NCBI GenBank assembly: GCA_020636135.1
Contig: JACJYK010000001.1
Span: forward strand, 3,875,819 to 3,939,818
Source of the DNA: Lewinellaceae bacterium
Lineage (GTDB): Bacteria; Bacteroidota; Bacteroidia; Chitinophagales; Saprospiraceae
Direction: 5' to 3'
Length of the DNA: 64,000 bases
This document shows positions 19,301 to 29,600 of the stretch, one piece after another (the first letter of the stretch is position 1; the number at the start of each line of letters is the position of its first letter). The translations under genes were made by a program, and so were the position numbers. The notes under the pieces were generated by a model. It searched no databases, was not told where the DNA came from, and saw nothing but the letters and a program-made list of their open reading frames with translations.

Positions 19301-21911
19301 GTAAATAGATAGAGGAAACCGGATCACATTCTGAATCAGGAAACCGGAAGGTATCCCGTATTTCAATACCATCCAGGGTATCCAGGCCTATATTGCAGGC
19401 GGTCAAAGAAAACCAGGCCCGGCTGTGTCCATCGGCCAGTACGGTCACGCTGTCAAAGGACTTAGCCACCGCAAAGTCAGTAAACGGGGGTATGTCAGCC
19501 TGAAACATGCCACGACCATGGGATGCAGCAGTGAAAACACCATCTGCAGAACGTGCATTAAGCATATCAATGCGGGTATTAGCCAAGCCACCATTGGTAG
19601 GTCCCCAAACCGTACTTCCACCATTGATGAAGTTGGTAGACCAGACACCTACCTCGGTACCGACAAATGCAATGAAATCTACCCCTGGATAGAGTGTGAT
19701 CCAACGGATAGGCATATCCGGCAAATTACCTTCTATGGAGGTCCAGTTGGATCCTCCGTCACGCGATTCCCAGACGCTGTTGATTCCATAATTGGAGAAG
19801 GTCATCAGGATGTGGTTTTCATCCCCGACTTCAACCTCAATATTGGATACATATCCACCACCCGGAGGGCTTATTACGGTACCGGCAATAGTACCACCTG
19901 CTGCAGTCGATGCATTGTCAACCCGAACGATGGCCCCGTTATCGGTACCAAAATAGACCCGGTCATTGACGTTAGGCGATACTTCCACGGCACTGATGAT
20001 GTGTCCATTCGGAATCTGGGACACCATCCCGGAATCCCGGACATTGGTATTGCCCACATCACGGATCATGGTATACCATTGGGTACGGTAAGAGCCAAAA
20101 AGCACATTGTTGATATCGTCGTAATCCGTTGGGTTGATGAACATGCCGTTGGGTCTACCTGAAAGAGGAAAATTGACGTTCGTCTTGGTACCCCAGGAAT
20201 CGTTGGTAACCTGGTAGCGGTTATAGGTAGTGGCTCCGACCTGGATAGCCGGTTGATCCTGATCGATATGGGCAAATCCGCCATCCCCACCCGTTACATT
20301 AACGGTAGGTTCTATACCGGTCATGTCAAAGTACTGCGTCCCGTTATCCTGTGTTCCTCCAATGATGATATTCGAACCGGCGCCGGGATCCTGATCCGTG
20401 GAGTAGAACTGGGTGATATTCAGATCGTTGCCTTTAAACATGATGGCGGGTGCCAGGTTAAATCCGGTTACATTATACCCGGTGTAAAATCCGCCATCAT
20501 TGCCAAAAAACATAAAGTAGGCACTACGGCCATTGGTGTTGTAATTGGGATCATACACCAGTTCAATGGCATGATGGTCGGCGTGCACCGTTTGAAATCC
20601 ACCAACCCCAACCCATGAACTGATCTGGAAGAACGTGTTACCACCGTCAACACTTTCCATAAGGTCCACACCGCCTATAAACAAGCGGGTATCACTGTTT
20701 GGATCCACTGCACAAATCAGGTCGTACCAGGCTTGTCCCCGGGTAAACTCAATGGTGTTGCCATTATCATTAATGGTCGGTACTGGCAGGGAGGTCCAAT
20801 TGTTGCCGCCATCGGTCGTGGTATAAATGCCCATACAGGAGGCCGGGGTCCCGGAACTTTCAAACAAAGCATATAACCGGTTGGCATTGCTTGGGGCTAC
20901 CGCTAATTCGATCCGCTCATAGCCGGTCGTAGGTAGTCCGTTGGAGCCATTGTTAAGGAAAGTCCAGGTGGCGCCGCCATCCGTGGATCGGTAAATGCCA
21001 TCTGTAAAGCCAGTTCCTATCCCAACTGCTGCATAAATGTCACCATCCGCCGCGATTTCAATATCAGCTACGCGATTGGTTGGAAATTTGGGATTCATAG
21101 TACCCAGGATAGTCGAGGTAGCCAAAATATTACCCCAGGTCATACCGCCGTCACTGGAGTATTGCAGTCCTGCCCCGCGGGTGGCGGCGAAGATGTTACC
21201 ACCAGCGTCAACTTTAATTTTCTGAACAAAAAAGAAACTGTTGTTATTCGTGGAAGCCAGCTGGCTGAAGGTTAAGCCGCCATCGGTTGATTTCCAGATC
21301 CCCAGACCCTGGATGGCATCCGAATTAAACCAGCCTTCTCCGGTACCGAAGTAGATGGTGGACGGATTACTGGGATCCTGGGCCAAACTTGACACGGCAA
21401 TGTTGTCAAAGAAATCGTTGATTTTATTCCAGGTCGGGGTCGCTGCCTGGGCATTGGTCGTCCGCCAAACACCTCCACCAACACCTCCAACCAGTACGGT
21501 ATTTCCTGTATTATCTCTGGAATCGACCAGAATGGCTCTGATACGGCCTGACACATTGGATGGGCCGCGTTCCTGCCACATCACACCTGCTACTGGTGCA
21601 GCGGAGGTGCCAGGCAATTGGGCAGTCATTTCATCACGGTAATGCATGGCATCCATCAGACGCTCCTTGGGGATTTCATTCATGGAAAGATCCCTCGTCT
21701 TCATGAATTCCATGTAGGCAATATCCTCCGAACGCTGTTGCTCATTTTCATCCTCTTCGTCCTCATATTCGCCCTCTTCATGCTCCCATTCTTTTGGGAT
21801 CAATTGGTCTTCAAGCTTTTCCCAATGGGAAGCAACCCATACTCCACCTATGAGTGCAGTGGCCAGTACCCAAAACTTATATCCAAAAAAATGAGCGTAA
21901 AGCTTTTTCAT
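13386..21911 (-). CDS. Giant T9SS surface protein B: Asp-box propeller, DUF11-like repeats, chassis
   Basis: This 2,841-residue protein is the largest here. The N-terminus MKKLYAHFFGYKFWVLATALIGGVW is a signal or anchor segment. A very acidic linker follows (EEGEYEDEEDENEQQ, ~45-60). Residues ~105-800 form a VPS10/sortilin or BNR-like beta-propeller with six Asp-box motifs (STDGGLTF, SSDGGMTW, STDGGATW, TTDGGNNW, SVDGGNTF, SRDGGSNW). Residues ~810-1490 hold four DUF11-like beta-sandwich repeats (e.g. VDSVYLV...NTGNVAMDHLTLYDNL), separated by Asp/Asn-rich linkers. The chassis runs from CQDMVNISLGSDC (~1,505) to the T9SS sorting domain. The island (15357-15608) is subtype II, like E and F. Asp-boxes occur in sialidases but also in many non-enzymatic propellers; I see no sialidase catalytic set, so no enzyme activity is claimed. 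Confidence 0.9.
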   Translation of the reverse strand: MKKLYAHFFGYKFWVLATALIGGVWVASHWEKLEDQLIPKEWEHEEGEYEDEEDENEQQRSEDIAYMEFMKTRDLSMNEIPKERLMDAMHYRDEMTAQLPGTSAAPVAGVMWQERGPSNVSGRIRAILVDSRDNTGNTVLVGGVGGGVWRTTNAQAATPTWNKINDFFDNIAVSSLAQDPSNPSTIYFGTGEGWFNSDAIQGLGIWKSTDGGLTFSQLASTNNNSFFFVQKIKVDAGGNIFAATRGAGLQYSSDGGMTWGNILATSTILGTMNPKFPTNRVADIEIAADGDIYAAVGIGTGFTDGIYRSTDGGATWTFLNNGSNGLPTTGYERIELAVAPSNANRLYALFESSGTPASCMGIYTTTDGGNNWTSLPVPTINDNGNTIEFTRGQAWYDLICAVDPNSDTRLFIGGVDLMESVDGGNTFFQISSWVGVGGFQTVHADHHAIELVYDPNYNTNGRSAYFMFFGNDGGFYTGYNVTGFNLAPAIMFKGNDLNITQFYSTDQDPGAGSNIIIGGTQDNGTQYFDMTGIEPTVNVTGGDGGFAHIDQDQPAIQVGATTYNRYQVTNDSWGTKTNVNFPLSGRPNGMFINPTDYDDINNVLFGSYRTQWYTMIRDVGNTNVRDSGMVSQIPNGHIISAVEVSPNVNDRVYFGTDNGAIVRVDNASTAAGGTIAGTVISPPGGGYVSNIEVEVGDENHILMTFSNYGINSVWESRDGGSNWTSIEGNLPDMPIRWITLYPGVDFIAFVGTEVGVWSTNFINGGSTVWGPTNGGLANTRIDMLNARSADGVFTAASHGRGMFQADIPPFTDFAVAKSFDSVTVLADGHSRAWFSLTACNIGLDTLDGIEIRDTFRFPDSECDPVSSIYLPTFTYDDDLTFTGAGISGTTTAIYVSYSGDAMAPGDCDTLVFAVTFQPNTAPAPGDNYAYSTATGRTTGLMVSDVSNVGTMAFPDSMSATPYFLPSIDVVKWVDSVYLVMTPPDSVGNFQVMYKMKIANTGNVAMDHLTLYDNLDDPALLGTGYMASMGLPQIDITYPASPAYSANPAYDGVANDSIFLSSSGVTIPAGDSIILCMRIMVNPNAAGAPDTLYNQAIATGRDPVFAAMVFDTSDYGRNELTSNGSGDCNDPTPLNLVDINISKQILAVRPYNQGTNPGDVLVDFQLLVKNKGNVPIYDIMVTDPVTTNLGATLVSVINAPSLVVPPQIIHGAPVDQLPATVSPTIMAFPKVIDGSMENDTLDRDEFLDIRYTLLTNPNAIANPSYTTLLNQAIAMGDSQVGMTVDTSDTGWDPENRNAGALGDSGMENDPTLVTLPILNIAKKIEKVYRPLSGVQGNFDAVYRIYFENTGNTPLDSIVLNEDLSASFGPYFVQAVSVTIENNTASIPPAVNPSYSGMAPNQNLVISSPGTLVFPGEGFEVVLRVEIDPDAGGLLCDSLANQVLGMGRANDNAGNTILDASLLPMITYDSSDAGIYPETLNPEDFADRGTGNDSTRIPPCWKDEPTCQDMVNISLGSDCQVLINPGMILNGVSFECIALCFWEVTSIKDMWGNDVPNPVTGDYAGQTLTISVRNIVTNNVCWSKAKIEEKFPPQIICQNDTISCLEMDAKIDLVLLEDNCQMYPARMEVLEKQWTDLGCDDREFIGYMARKVRATDAWGNFRECRDTLFVRKETIDSLICGPDTLVDCNLQHQLSNGTWVDVLWQSGKNGYTYLDDQGYAHPWPTDDNGIFPAPYLKSTQPGQEPGYLLPKHTDAGPDFANSGKCQIVFEYEDHVIPTCGKAYKIRRTWHIYDWCGGRDTTCVQWFKVQDHTPPFVMEEMLGNIKLLPPDLANTTRYILSESKDLYVAADPHDCKAGLQLADVRNYVERRPGKSYAYECDDELTLYYEVSYSDPSHPGKQITQQGDYDKDGGHLYLPAGWHYILWTIRDRCWNEFTIWQRAFVEDVTPPTPVCDEITQVTLDPKECWACVYAKDLDDGSHDNCCDKLHFAVASMDSITYWRDYWTSYFEDCLDPYDYHHYRDDIDEAIEEWINVFVFDDYIDVTECGSEQLVLRVYEACDVPEYDPHTFYGGEHEWYWWNLSQNFLQWYFWRLDDYVHYGDPRASFKCDIEVWKTSNQNYWNNPFQVCLLEPVYKTHGTYPSRTCGYLLTTEADKIEWQNRVFNPYREESLISFSLSDNKRWHFPHLYSDCMIEVRKDDKTPPVVVAPEDVTVYCDGVPYWWTLTKSYAGGTKTATVNGHGASFTHDVCEGEDALQTYCSSPDVYPAGINTSGDLAEGPVCCVEIPWDGGDFGYYGGSVCGEYSYAGGVNCDEYSYWYHDHNWQPIYCRLWLMLDKYDNPDGGHPNPQSYFDETAEDWVITDNCWAPETEVEYSGSLNECGVGTLTKTVTATDKCGNTAYDTQTLYVKPRSDFEVIFPADVVVNCTDQASLAADRTGAGYPEISDDDCELIGVTYSDERYDVTEGCYKILRTWKLIDWCVYSPDLHSRYPDVIVDDRLVASESRCCIHRNLKDDGDGYMTYLQVIKVIDDEAPVIVCNELEETCILDNNCDAATVRYELLASGTDNCAAEDEIQYRYTVLADETTPVAYGQGHELTAELAVGTYGVWLVGKDRCGNEDSCYTTFTIRDCKNPTPYCYHGIATVVMSPSGEVEIWATDFDAGSYDNCTYADKLIFSFTEDGETPSWTYTCADIPDGRSQEIEVEIWVIDEAGNKDFCTTTLLLQDNTGNACQDSSPLTESGSGVASPGQKVKGEGVRTPELYQNTPNPFSGETKIGFWLPESMTATLKIMDVTGKELYRVSGTYSGGNHLITLEAGSIPEVKGVLFYQLETISGVLNKRMVKVN

Positions 21912-22275
21912 AGACTACGTCTTTTCAGTTTGGTTTAAAACCAATCACCAAGATGATCCTATGATAAATACTAGAAAATGCCGTGTGAATTTATTTACAG
22001 TCACACACAGTACTTGTGCATGCTACCTGAAGATGGTAATTCTGCACTTCCTGACAGGAGAGAAGGTTCATACTCGGTTGGTCGGTTATTTATACACATA
22101 TATCCAACACCCTTTGGTGCTGGAATACACTTCCACGAAACTACATAATTACCTATAGACAGCCAAAGACAACAGTAAAATTTTATATATATCAAAATTT
22201 TTAATACCAAAACCGGCCCATGTTCTGGCACATGTACAAGCTATTGGCTAAAAATCCCAATTTTTCACGAAAGAA
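21912..22275. other. Intergenic region upstream of gene B
   Basis: It is AT-rich and holds the presumed promoter region of B (minus strand) and the 3' flank of the PLP-enzyme gene. The only structure I see is a short imperfect hairpin at about 22107-22128 (TCCA-a-CACC / GGTG-c-TGGA). No convincing small gene is present. Confidence 0.5.
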
Positions 22276-23421
22276 TCAGGTCGCCTGTAGCGCCTGATCC
22301 AGGTCGGCTTTCAGATCTTCAATATCCTCAACGCCCACGCTGAGACGGATCAAAGAATCCGTCAATCCGACTTTTAACCTTTCCTCACGTGGGATGGAAG
22401 CGTGTGTCATACTTGCCGGATGACCGATCAGGGATTCGACCCCACCCAATGATTCGGCCAGGGAGAAATAATGGGTACTGCTCAGCACGTGGTATGCATT
22501 TTCCAGCGTATTATTCTTCAGGTCAAAGGAGATCATTGCTCCAAATGCCCGCATCTGTTTTTTGGCAACGGCATGGCCCGGGTGTTGAGGAAGTCCGGGG
22601 TAATTCACCTGGCCAACTTTGGGATGATTCTCCAGCCAGTGTGCCAGTTCAGCGGCATTTTCGCAGGCACGCTGAACCCTGAGGTGCAACGTTTTGATAC
22701 CGCGCAGAGCTAAAAAACAATCCTGAGGCCCTGGTACTGCACCGGAAGCATTCTGAATAAAATGCAACTGGTCAGCCAGTTCCTGGCTCCGGGTAATTAT
22801 TGCACCCAGGATAACATCACTGTGACCTGCCAGGTATTTCGTAGCGGAATGGAGAACCAGATCGGCACCAAGGTCCAGCGGATTTTGGAGGTAGGGTGAG
22901 GCAAATGTGTTGTCCACACAGACCAGTATGTTTTTTGCTTTAGCCACTTCACACACCGCAGCAATGTCAATGATATTTAACATGGGATTCGTCGGTGTCT
23001 CCAACCAGATCAGCCTTGTAGCGGAATTGATGTTCATTGCGAATTCATCACCCCTGGACATATCCACAAATCGACCCCGGATCCCAAATTTCTCGTATAT
23101 CCGTTTGATCAAGCGGTAGGAACCACCATACAAGTCATTGGTTGACAACACTTCATCACCAGGCTTAAGCAATTTCAGCACCGCATCCATGGCCGCTAAT
23201 CCACTCGCATATGCAATCCCAAACTGGCCGTTCTCCAGCGATGCCAAATTATCCTCGAGGACCTTCCTCGTAGGATTCTGGGTTCGGGCATATTCAAACC
23301 CCTTATGTTTTCCAGGTGCTTCCTGGACATAGGTTGACGTCTGATAAATCGGAGTCATAATAGCTCCAGTAGTTGGGTCCGGCTCTATTCCGGCATGGAT
23401 AACTTTGGTTCCGAAACGCAT
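22276..23421 (-). CDS. Cystathionine gamma-synthase / gamma-lyase family PLP enzyme
   Basis: This 381-residue protein is of full family length. Landmarks are HAGIEPDPTTGAIMTPIYQTSTY at the N-terminus, YARTQNPTRKVLEDNLASLE, and YASGLAAMDAVL (phosphate-binding). Next come LIWLETPTNPMLNIIDI, CVDNTFASPYLQNPLDLGAD (the Asp that contacts the pyridine nitrogen) and LHSATKYLAGHSDVILG with the Schiff-base lysine. The C-terminus has SLGGVESLIGHPASMTH, typical of the Cys/Met metabolism PLP family. Members interconvert cysteine, cystathionine and homocysteine. Synthase and lyase cannot be separated safely from sequence alone. It stands alone between two giant surface-protein genes, has its own upstream region, and lies downstream of the C terminator. 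Nothing suggests a functional link, although the neighbours are Cys-rich. Confidence 0.92.
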   Translation of the reverse strand: MRFGTKVIHAGIEPDPTTGAIMTPIYQTSTYVQEAPGKHKGFEYARTQNPTRKVLEDNLASLENGQFGIAYASGLAAMDAVLKLLKPGDEVLSTNDLYGGSYRLIKRIYEKFGIRGRFVDMSRGDEFAMNINSATRLIWLETPTNPMLNIIDIAAVCEVAKAKNILVCVDNTFASPYLQNPLDLGADLVLHSATKYLAGHSDVILGAIITRSQELADQLHFIQNASGAVPGPQDCFLALRGIKTLHLRVQRACENAAELAHWLENHPKVGQVNYPGLPQHPGHAVAKKQMRAFGAMISFDLKNNTLENAYHVLSSTHYFSLAESLGGVESLIGHPASMTHASIPREERLKVGLTDSLIRLSVGVEDIEDLKADLDQALQAT

Positions 23422-23533
23422 ATTTATACAGTATTTCAGTAATTAGTAATCAGTATTCAGAAACTGGATCCAATTTACTTTTTGGTAGGAAAGCGAGGCA
23501 AAAATAGGATTATTTACATTCTGATTCTAAAAT

Positions 23534-23569
23534 CAAAGCAGTCACCCCAATGATGAGATGACTGCTTTG
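23534..23569 (-). terminator. Terminator downstream of gene C
   Basis: An 11-bp stem (CAAAGCAGTCA / TGACTGCTTTG) with a 14-base loop is followed on the minus strand by ATTTTAG. It separates gene C from the PLP-enzyme gene. The stem sequence is shared with the terminators after E, F and H. Confidence 0.8.
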
Positions 23570-23593
23570 TTGTATGATTCTTAGTGTTTTTTA

Positions 23594-23673
23594 CTGACGA
23601 TTGCTTTCGCAATGTCAGCATCCCTACTAATTCACCTTCACCATGCTACTGACGAACACTATCGTGTTGTCAG
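23594..23673. repeat. Two CTGAC/GTCAG hairpins flanking a gene-end relic
   Basis: Hairpins lie at 23594-23618 (inner stem ATTGC/GCAAT) and 23649-23673 (AACAC/GTGTT). Between them is an 18-bp relic of a giant-gene end. The second hairpin is separated from the stop of gene C by six bases. Confidence 0.85.
23627..23644 (-). pseudogene. Relic of a giant gene 3' end (six codons)
   Basis: The minus strand reads ATGGTGAAGGTGAATTAG, i.e. MVKVN-stop, the terminal codons of the family. It is sandwiched between two hairpins. Confidence 0.65.
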
Positions 23674-23679
23674 CATCGG

Positions 23680-26600
23680 TTAATCCACCTTGACCATCCT
23701 TCTGTTCAATACGCCTCTTTCCGTTTCCAGTTGGTAAAATAACACTCCTTTCACTTCCGGGATGCTGCCAGCTTCCAGCGTGATCAAATGATTACCGCCT
23801 GAATAACTACCGGTCACCCGGTAGAGCTCCTTACCTGTCACATCCATCACCTTCAGGGTGGCTGTCATGCTTTCCGGCAACCAGAAGCCGATCTTCGTCT
23901 CCCCGCTGAATGGGTTTGGCGTATTCTGATTGAGTTCTGGGGTCCTTGTCCCTTCTCCTTTTACCTTTTGTCCCGATGATGCTACTCCGGATCCCGACTC
24001 TGTCAACGGACTGCTGTCCTGGCAGGCATTGCCAGTGTTATCCTGTAGCAGCAACGTCGTTGTACAGAAGTCTTTGTTACCGGCCTCGTCGATGACCCAG
24101 ATCTCCACCTCGATCTCCTGGGAACGTCCATCCGGGATATCGGCACAGGTGAATGTGATACTTGGCGTTTCGCCATCTTCCGTGAAGCTCAGGATCAGGT
24201 TGTCGGCCGTGGTACAGTTGTCGTAGCTGCCCGCATCAAAGTCCGTAGCCCATACTTCCACTTCGCCCGATGGACTCATCACCACCGTGGCGATGCCATG
24301 GTAACAATAGGGGGTTGGGTTCTTGCAGTCTCTTATCGTAAATGTCGTGTAGCAGCTGTCCTCGTTGCCACAACGGTCCTTACCTACCAGCCAGACACCA
24401 TAGGTACCTACCACCAGTTCTGCTGTTAATTCATGGCCTTGTCCGTAGGCTACCGGCGTGGTCTCCTCCGCCAATACCGTATAGCGGTATTGGATCTCGT
24501 CTTCAGCGGCACAGTTGTCTGTGCCTGAGGCCAGCAACTCATACCGGACCGTCGCTGCATCGCAGTTGTTGTCCAGGATGCAGGTCTCGGCCAGCTCATT
24601 GCATACAATCACCGGCGCTTCATCGTCGATCACCTTGATCACCTGCAGATAGGTCATGTATCCATCGCCGTCATCTTTCAGGTTGCGGTGGATGCAGCAT
24701 CTGCTCTCACTCGCTACCAACCGGTCGTCGACGATCACATCCGGATAACGGCTGTGCAGATCCGGTGAATAAACACACCAGTCGATCAGCTTCCACGTCC
24801 TTAAGATCTTGTAACAACCTTCCGTCACATCGTAGCGCTCATCTGAGTACGTCACCCCGATCAGCTCACAGTCGTCGTCGTTGATCTCCGGATAACCTGC
24901 TCCCGTGCGGTCTGCCGCCAGGCTGCCCGGGTCGGTACAATTCACCACTACATCTTCCGGGAAGATCACCTCAAAGTCGGAGCGTGGCTTCACATAAAGC
25001 GTCTGCGTGTCGTACGCGGTGTTACCACACTTGTCGGTGGCCGTCACCGTCTTGGTCAGCGTCCCTACCCCACATTCGTTCAGGCTTCCACTGTATTCCA
25101 CTTCCGTTTCCGGCGCCCAGCAGTTGTCCGTGATCACCCAGTCTTCCGCCGTCTCATCAAAGTAACTTTGCGGGTTCGGGTGTCCACCGTCCGGGTTGTC
25201 GTATTTATCCAGCATCAGCCACAAGCGGCAGTAGATCGGCTGCCAGTTGTGATCGTGATACCAGTAACTGTATTCATCACAGTTCACCCCACCGGCATAG
25301 CTGTATTCCCCACAGACCGAGCCTCCGTAGTAGCCGAAGTCTCCGCCATCCCAGGGGATCTCCACACAGCATACCGGCCCTTCAGCAAGGTCTCCGGATG
25401 TATTTGTTCCCGCCGGATATACGTCAGGACTGGAACAATACGTCTGCAAGGCATCCTCTCCTTCACATACATCATGCGTAAAGGAGGCGCCATGCCCATT
25501 CACCGTGGCGGTCTTCGTACCGCCGGCATAGGGCTTCGTCAACGTCCACCAGTAGGGAACACCATCGCAGTAAACCGTCACATCTTCAGGAGCTACAACC
25601 ACCGGCGGTGTCTTGTCATCCTTCAGCACCTCAATCATGCAGTCGCTGTATCGAACCGGGGTATAATAAGGTGTGGTCAGATTAAGGCGTTTCGTGATTT
25701 CAGCTTCTGTACGATATGGTTCCAATACACGCTGAGACCAATCCTGCTGATCTTTTGTCATATAGGGTGACCACCCGCACAAGGAAAAGGGTACCGGCGT
25801 ATGGCTGTTGGACAATTCAGGTAATTGAATTTCTAAAAGTGAGCTGGCAGGCAAGTCGGCAGTTGGGCACCCAAAATAACCATATTCTGCCAAGAGCGGA
25901 TTGGTATCGAAGTGCTCACCGATTTTCAAACCATACCCAATCTGTAGAACATCATAAAATGCGTATGTTGTCGATACTGCTTCAAAACAACTTATATCCA
26001 TACGGGGATTCTTGTATTGGATGTATTCATCCAATCGCCACAAATACCACATCTGGAAATAATAGGAGTGATTCCACCAATACCATTTGTGTTCACCGGC
26101 AAAAAATGTATGCGCATCATAGACCGGCAAATCACAAGCTTCATACACCCGTAAGACCAATTGTTCGCTACCGCATTCCGATACATCGATGTAATCGTCA
26201 AAGACGAATATATTAATCCATTCTTCAATTAGCGTAACGTAAAAATCTTTGCCTGTCTCATAATTGGATTCACCGACACAGTTGATGATGTATGACTTCC
26301 AGTAATCCCGCCAATACATGATACTGTCCATATTGGCCACTGCAAAATGAAGCTGGTCACAGCAGTTGTCGTGGCTGCCATCGTCCAGGTCTTTCGCATA
26401 AACGCGGGCCCAGCATTTCTCCGGATCCAGGGTCACCTGAGTGATCTCATCACACACCGGCGTCGGCGGTGTGTTGTCGTAGACGCTGATACCCTGCAGC
26501 AACAAGGTTTCGTTCCAGCACTGGTCACGTATGTGGTATACTACGTTGTGCCAGCCAGTCGGCAGGTAAACATGAGCCGTCTCCCCTTCCGCGATGTTTC

Positions 26601-29600
26601 CGGATTCCAGCAAGACTTTACCCGGATGGGTCGGATCTACGTATTCAATCTCATAGTAGACCTCTATCTGGTCATCACAGTCTTTCAGTACCCAGGCACG
26701 TGGATCAGTCAGGATGACCGTTGCTTTGCAGTCATGCGGATCTACCTCGGCTTCAAGGATAGCACATGCCGTCAAAGCTTCCAGGCTTGCCGCTCTATCA
26801 AGAAGTACTCTCGGCACATCAGAACACTCGTTGCCCATTGCGTACAGATATTTACTCTCAATGACCGGAGCTGTGGTGTCCGTGATCTTGAACCACTGCA
26901 CACAGGTCGTATCACGCCGGCCACACCAATCATAGATGTGCCAGGTCCGGCGGATCTTATAAGACTTGCCACAGGTCGGCACGATGTGATCTTCGTAATC
27001 AAATACGATCTGGCATTTGCCGGTATTGGTAAAATCAGGCCCTGCATCGGTTTGAAGTGGCAATAAATAACCAGGTTCCTGTCCTGGTTGCGTGCTCTTC
27101 AGATAAGGCGCCGGGAAATAGCCATATCCATTCGTAGGCCAGGGATGGGCATATCCCTCGGCATCCAGATAGGTATCGCCGTTTTTGCCGGTATTCCACA
27201 ATAATTCTACGGTCTTGCCATTGCGGACCACTTCGGTCGTGCATTCGATCAGCGTATCCGGACCGCAGACCAGGCTGTCAATGGTTTCCTTGCGTACAAA
27301 AAGGGTATCGCGGCATTCGTTGTAATTGCCCCACACGTCTGTTGCCCTTACTTTACGCGCCAGGTAACCGATAAATTCACGGTCATCGCAACCCAGACTT
27401 GTCCATTGCTTTTCAAGTACTTCCAACTTAGGTGGGTATTCCATACAATTGTCCGACAACTCAATCAGGTCTTCCCTTTCTGCCATTTGCAGACAGCTGA
27501 TCGTATCGTTGGTACACACAATTTGTGGTGGCATTTTGTCTTCCACTTTGACTATGCCCCAACAGCTGTTTTCGCATACAATATTTTCCACCGTGACATA
27601 CAACTCCTGCCCCCGGTAATCCGCGGTCACCGGATTGGATACCGGATTACCATTACGGTCTTTGATGGATGTGACTGCATAGAAGCCCAGTTGCACACAA
27701 TAGGGATCTTTCCCCTGAATCAGCACGCCACCGGTGAGAAAGGTCTGACAATCACTTCCTAACGATACATTCACCAGGTCCTCACAGGCGCCATCGCAAT
27801 TCGTCCAGCAAGGTGGGATGATGGTCGGATCATTGCCGGTACCCTGATCACCCGGAGCTCCGGGGTTCAGACCATCCGGATCAACTCCAGGGTCCGACAG
27901 GTCATGGGTCCAGATCACCCGGCCATAAGCATCGACCAGGCCGTCGTTACCATTGATCTCTATACCGCTTGGACTTACCCCTCTGGCCCATACCTCCGAC
28001 TGATTGTACAACGTATCTGCCGTTAAATTACCGATCACCGGATCAATCTCCACTTTCAATTCAATGGTGATCTGCTGACCAGGTTCCAGATAGGTAGCAT
28101 CCGAAGGAATAAGCATGTTCGATCCTGCGGTTCCGTCATAACCTGGATCAACATCAACACCAGCCGTAGCATTCGACGAAAGTACCCCGACGCTAACGAC
28201 ATTTTGGAAGTAGATACCAAACTGTGTCATTATATCGTCCGTAAGGCTCAGACTGTCAAGAGGCGTATTCCCTGTATTGGTTATGGTCAAATGATAGACT
28301 GCCCGGAAGTTACCCAGTGCCGGGCTGTCTTCCACATGATCCAGATTCTTATTCAGGTTGACCATGGGTACATTCACGCAGGTTGGATCGTGCTCCCCGC
28401 CGGTATCTCCTTCTTCACCTCCATTCGAGCTCTCCGGATCCGGTCCGGTATCGCTGCGGTCGGTGTGGTCACCGATGATGGTATTACCCATCACCACAGC
28501 CTGATTTTTTAACGGTGAAGGTGCTCCGACAGCGTTTGGATCAATCAGCAAAGTAAATCGTACATCGATAAAAGAATCCCTTTCCAGAGTATCCAGCACC
28601 ATGGTGCCATCCAGTATCTTCGGGAAATCCTGTATGGTGGGCAGATAGGAGGTCCCATTCAGGCTGGTCACCACCCCGTTGATCAACTGCGGTGGCTCGT
28701 GAATACTGGGCGGTTCCAGAACAGCAACCAGGGCCGATCCCAATTGATCGGCGATCGAATCCACCAGCATCAGATCATAAAATGGAACATTCCCCTTGTT
28801 CTTGATCAGCACCTGGAATTCAACGGCTGCAACACCCGGAAGTGAATCCTGTCGGTAAGTGGTCACACGCAGGATCTGCTTCGATACGTTGATGTCTTTT
28901 AATTGTACCAGAGTAGGATCGTCGCATTCCCCCTCCCCATTGGTTCCTTCGGCATCCATTCCGGCATCCGAATAGTCTTCCGTGGTATAGCCCGATACCG
29001 TATCTACGGCCCAGGCATATGCTTGATTGAGCAGGGTGTCCGAGGCGCCCATGGCATTGGGATTCACCATAATCTTCAGGCATACCACGATGCTGTCATC
29101 CACCCCAAGTTTATTCGCCGATGGGCTTAATAATGTATCGTTTGTAGTACCGTTGTAGGAAGCATTTCCGGTGCCATTGGTTACTGTTACCATGGGATCC
29201 GGCGGGATCATATACGCAGGACCAAGCTGGCCGTCCAGATCCTCAACCAGCAATACCGAGTCTAATGGCGTATTCCCGATGTTTTTAACCTTGATCTTAT
29301 AGGTCACGTCAAAGTTACCCACCGAATCCGGTGTCATCACCAGACGAACACTGTCCACCCATTTGGCTACCCCCAGTAGGGGCAACCGTACCTGGGTTGG
29401 ATCATTATCCGTACCCTGGTCCGCAAAATGAGTTGGATTATTGCTCTTAGGCTGATCTCCTGCATCCGACAGGTCTGCTATAAACTTTTTACCCAACGTG
29501 TCCCAAGCCACTACCCTCGCCTGGTTCATTAATGGTACCGGAGCTCCGGACGCTTTTGCGTCAAGGATCACCGATTTGCTGGCCCAGATGCTGTCATTGG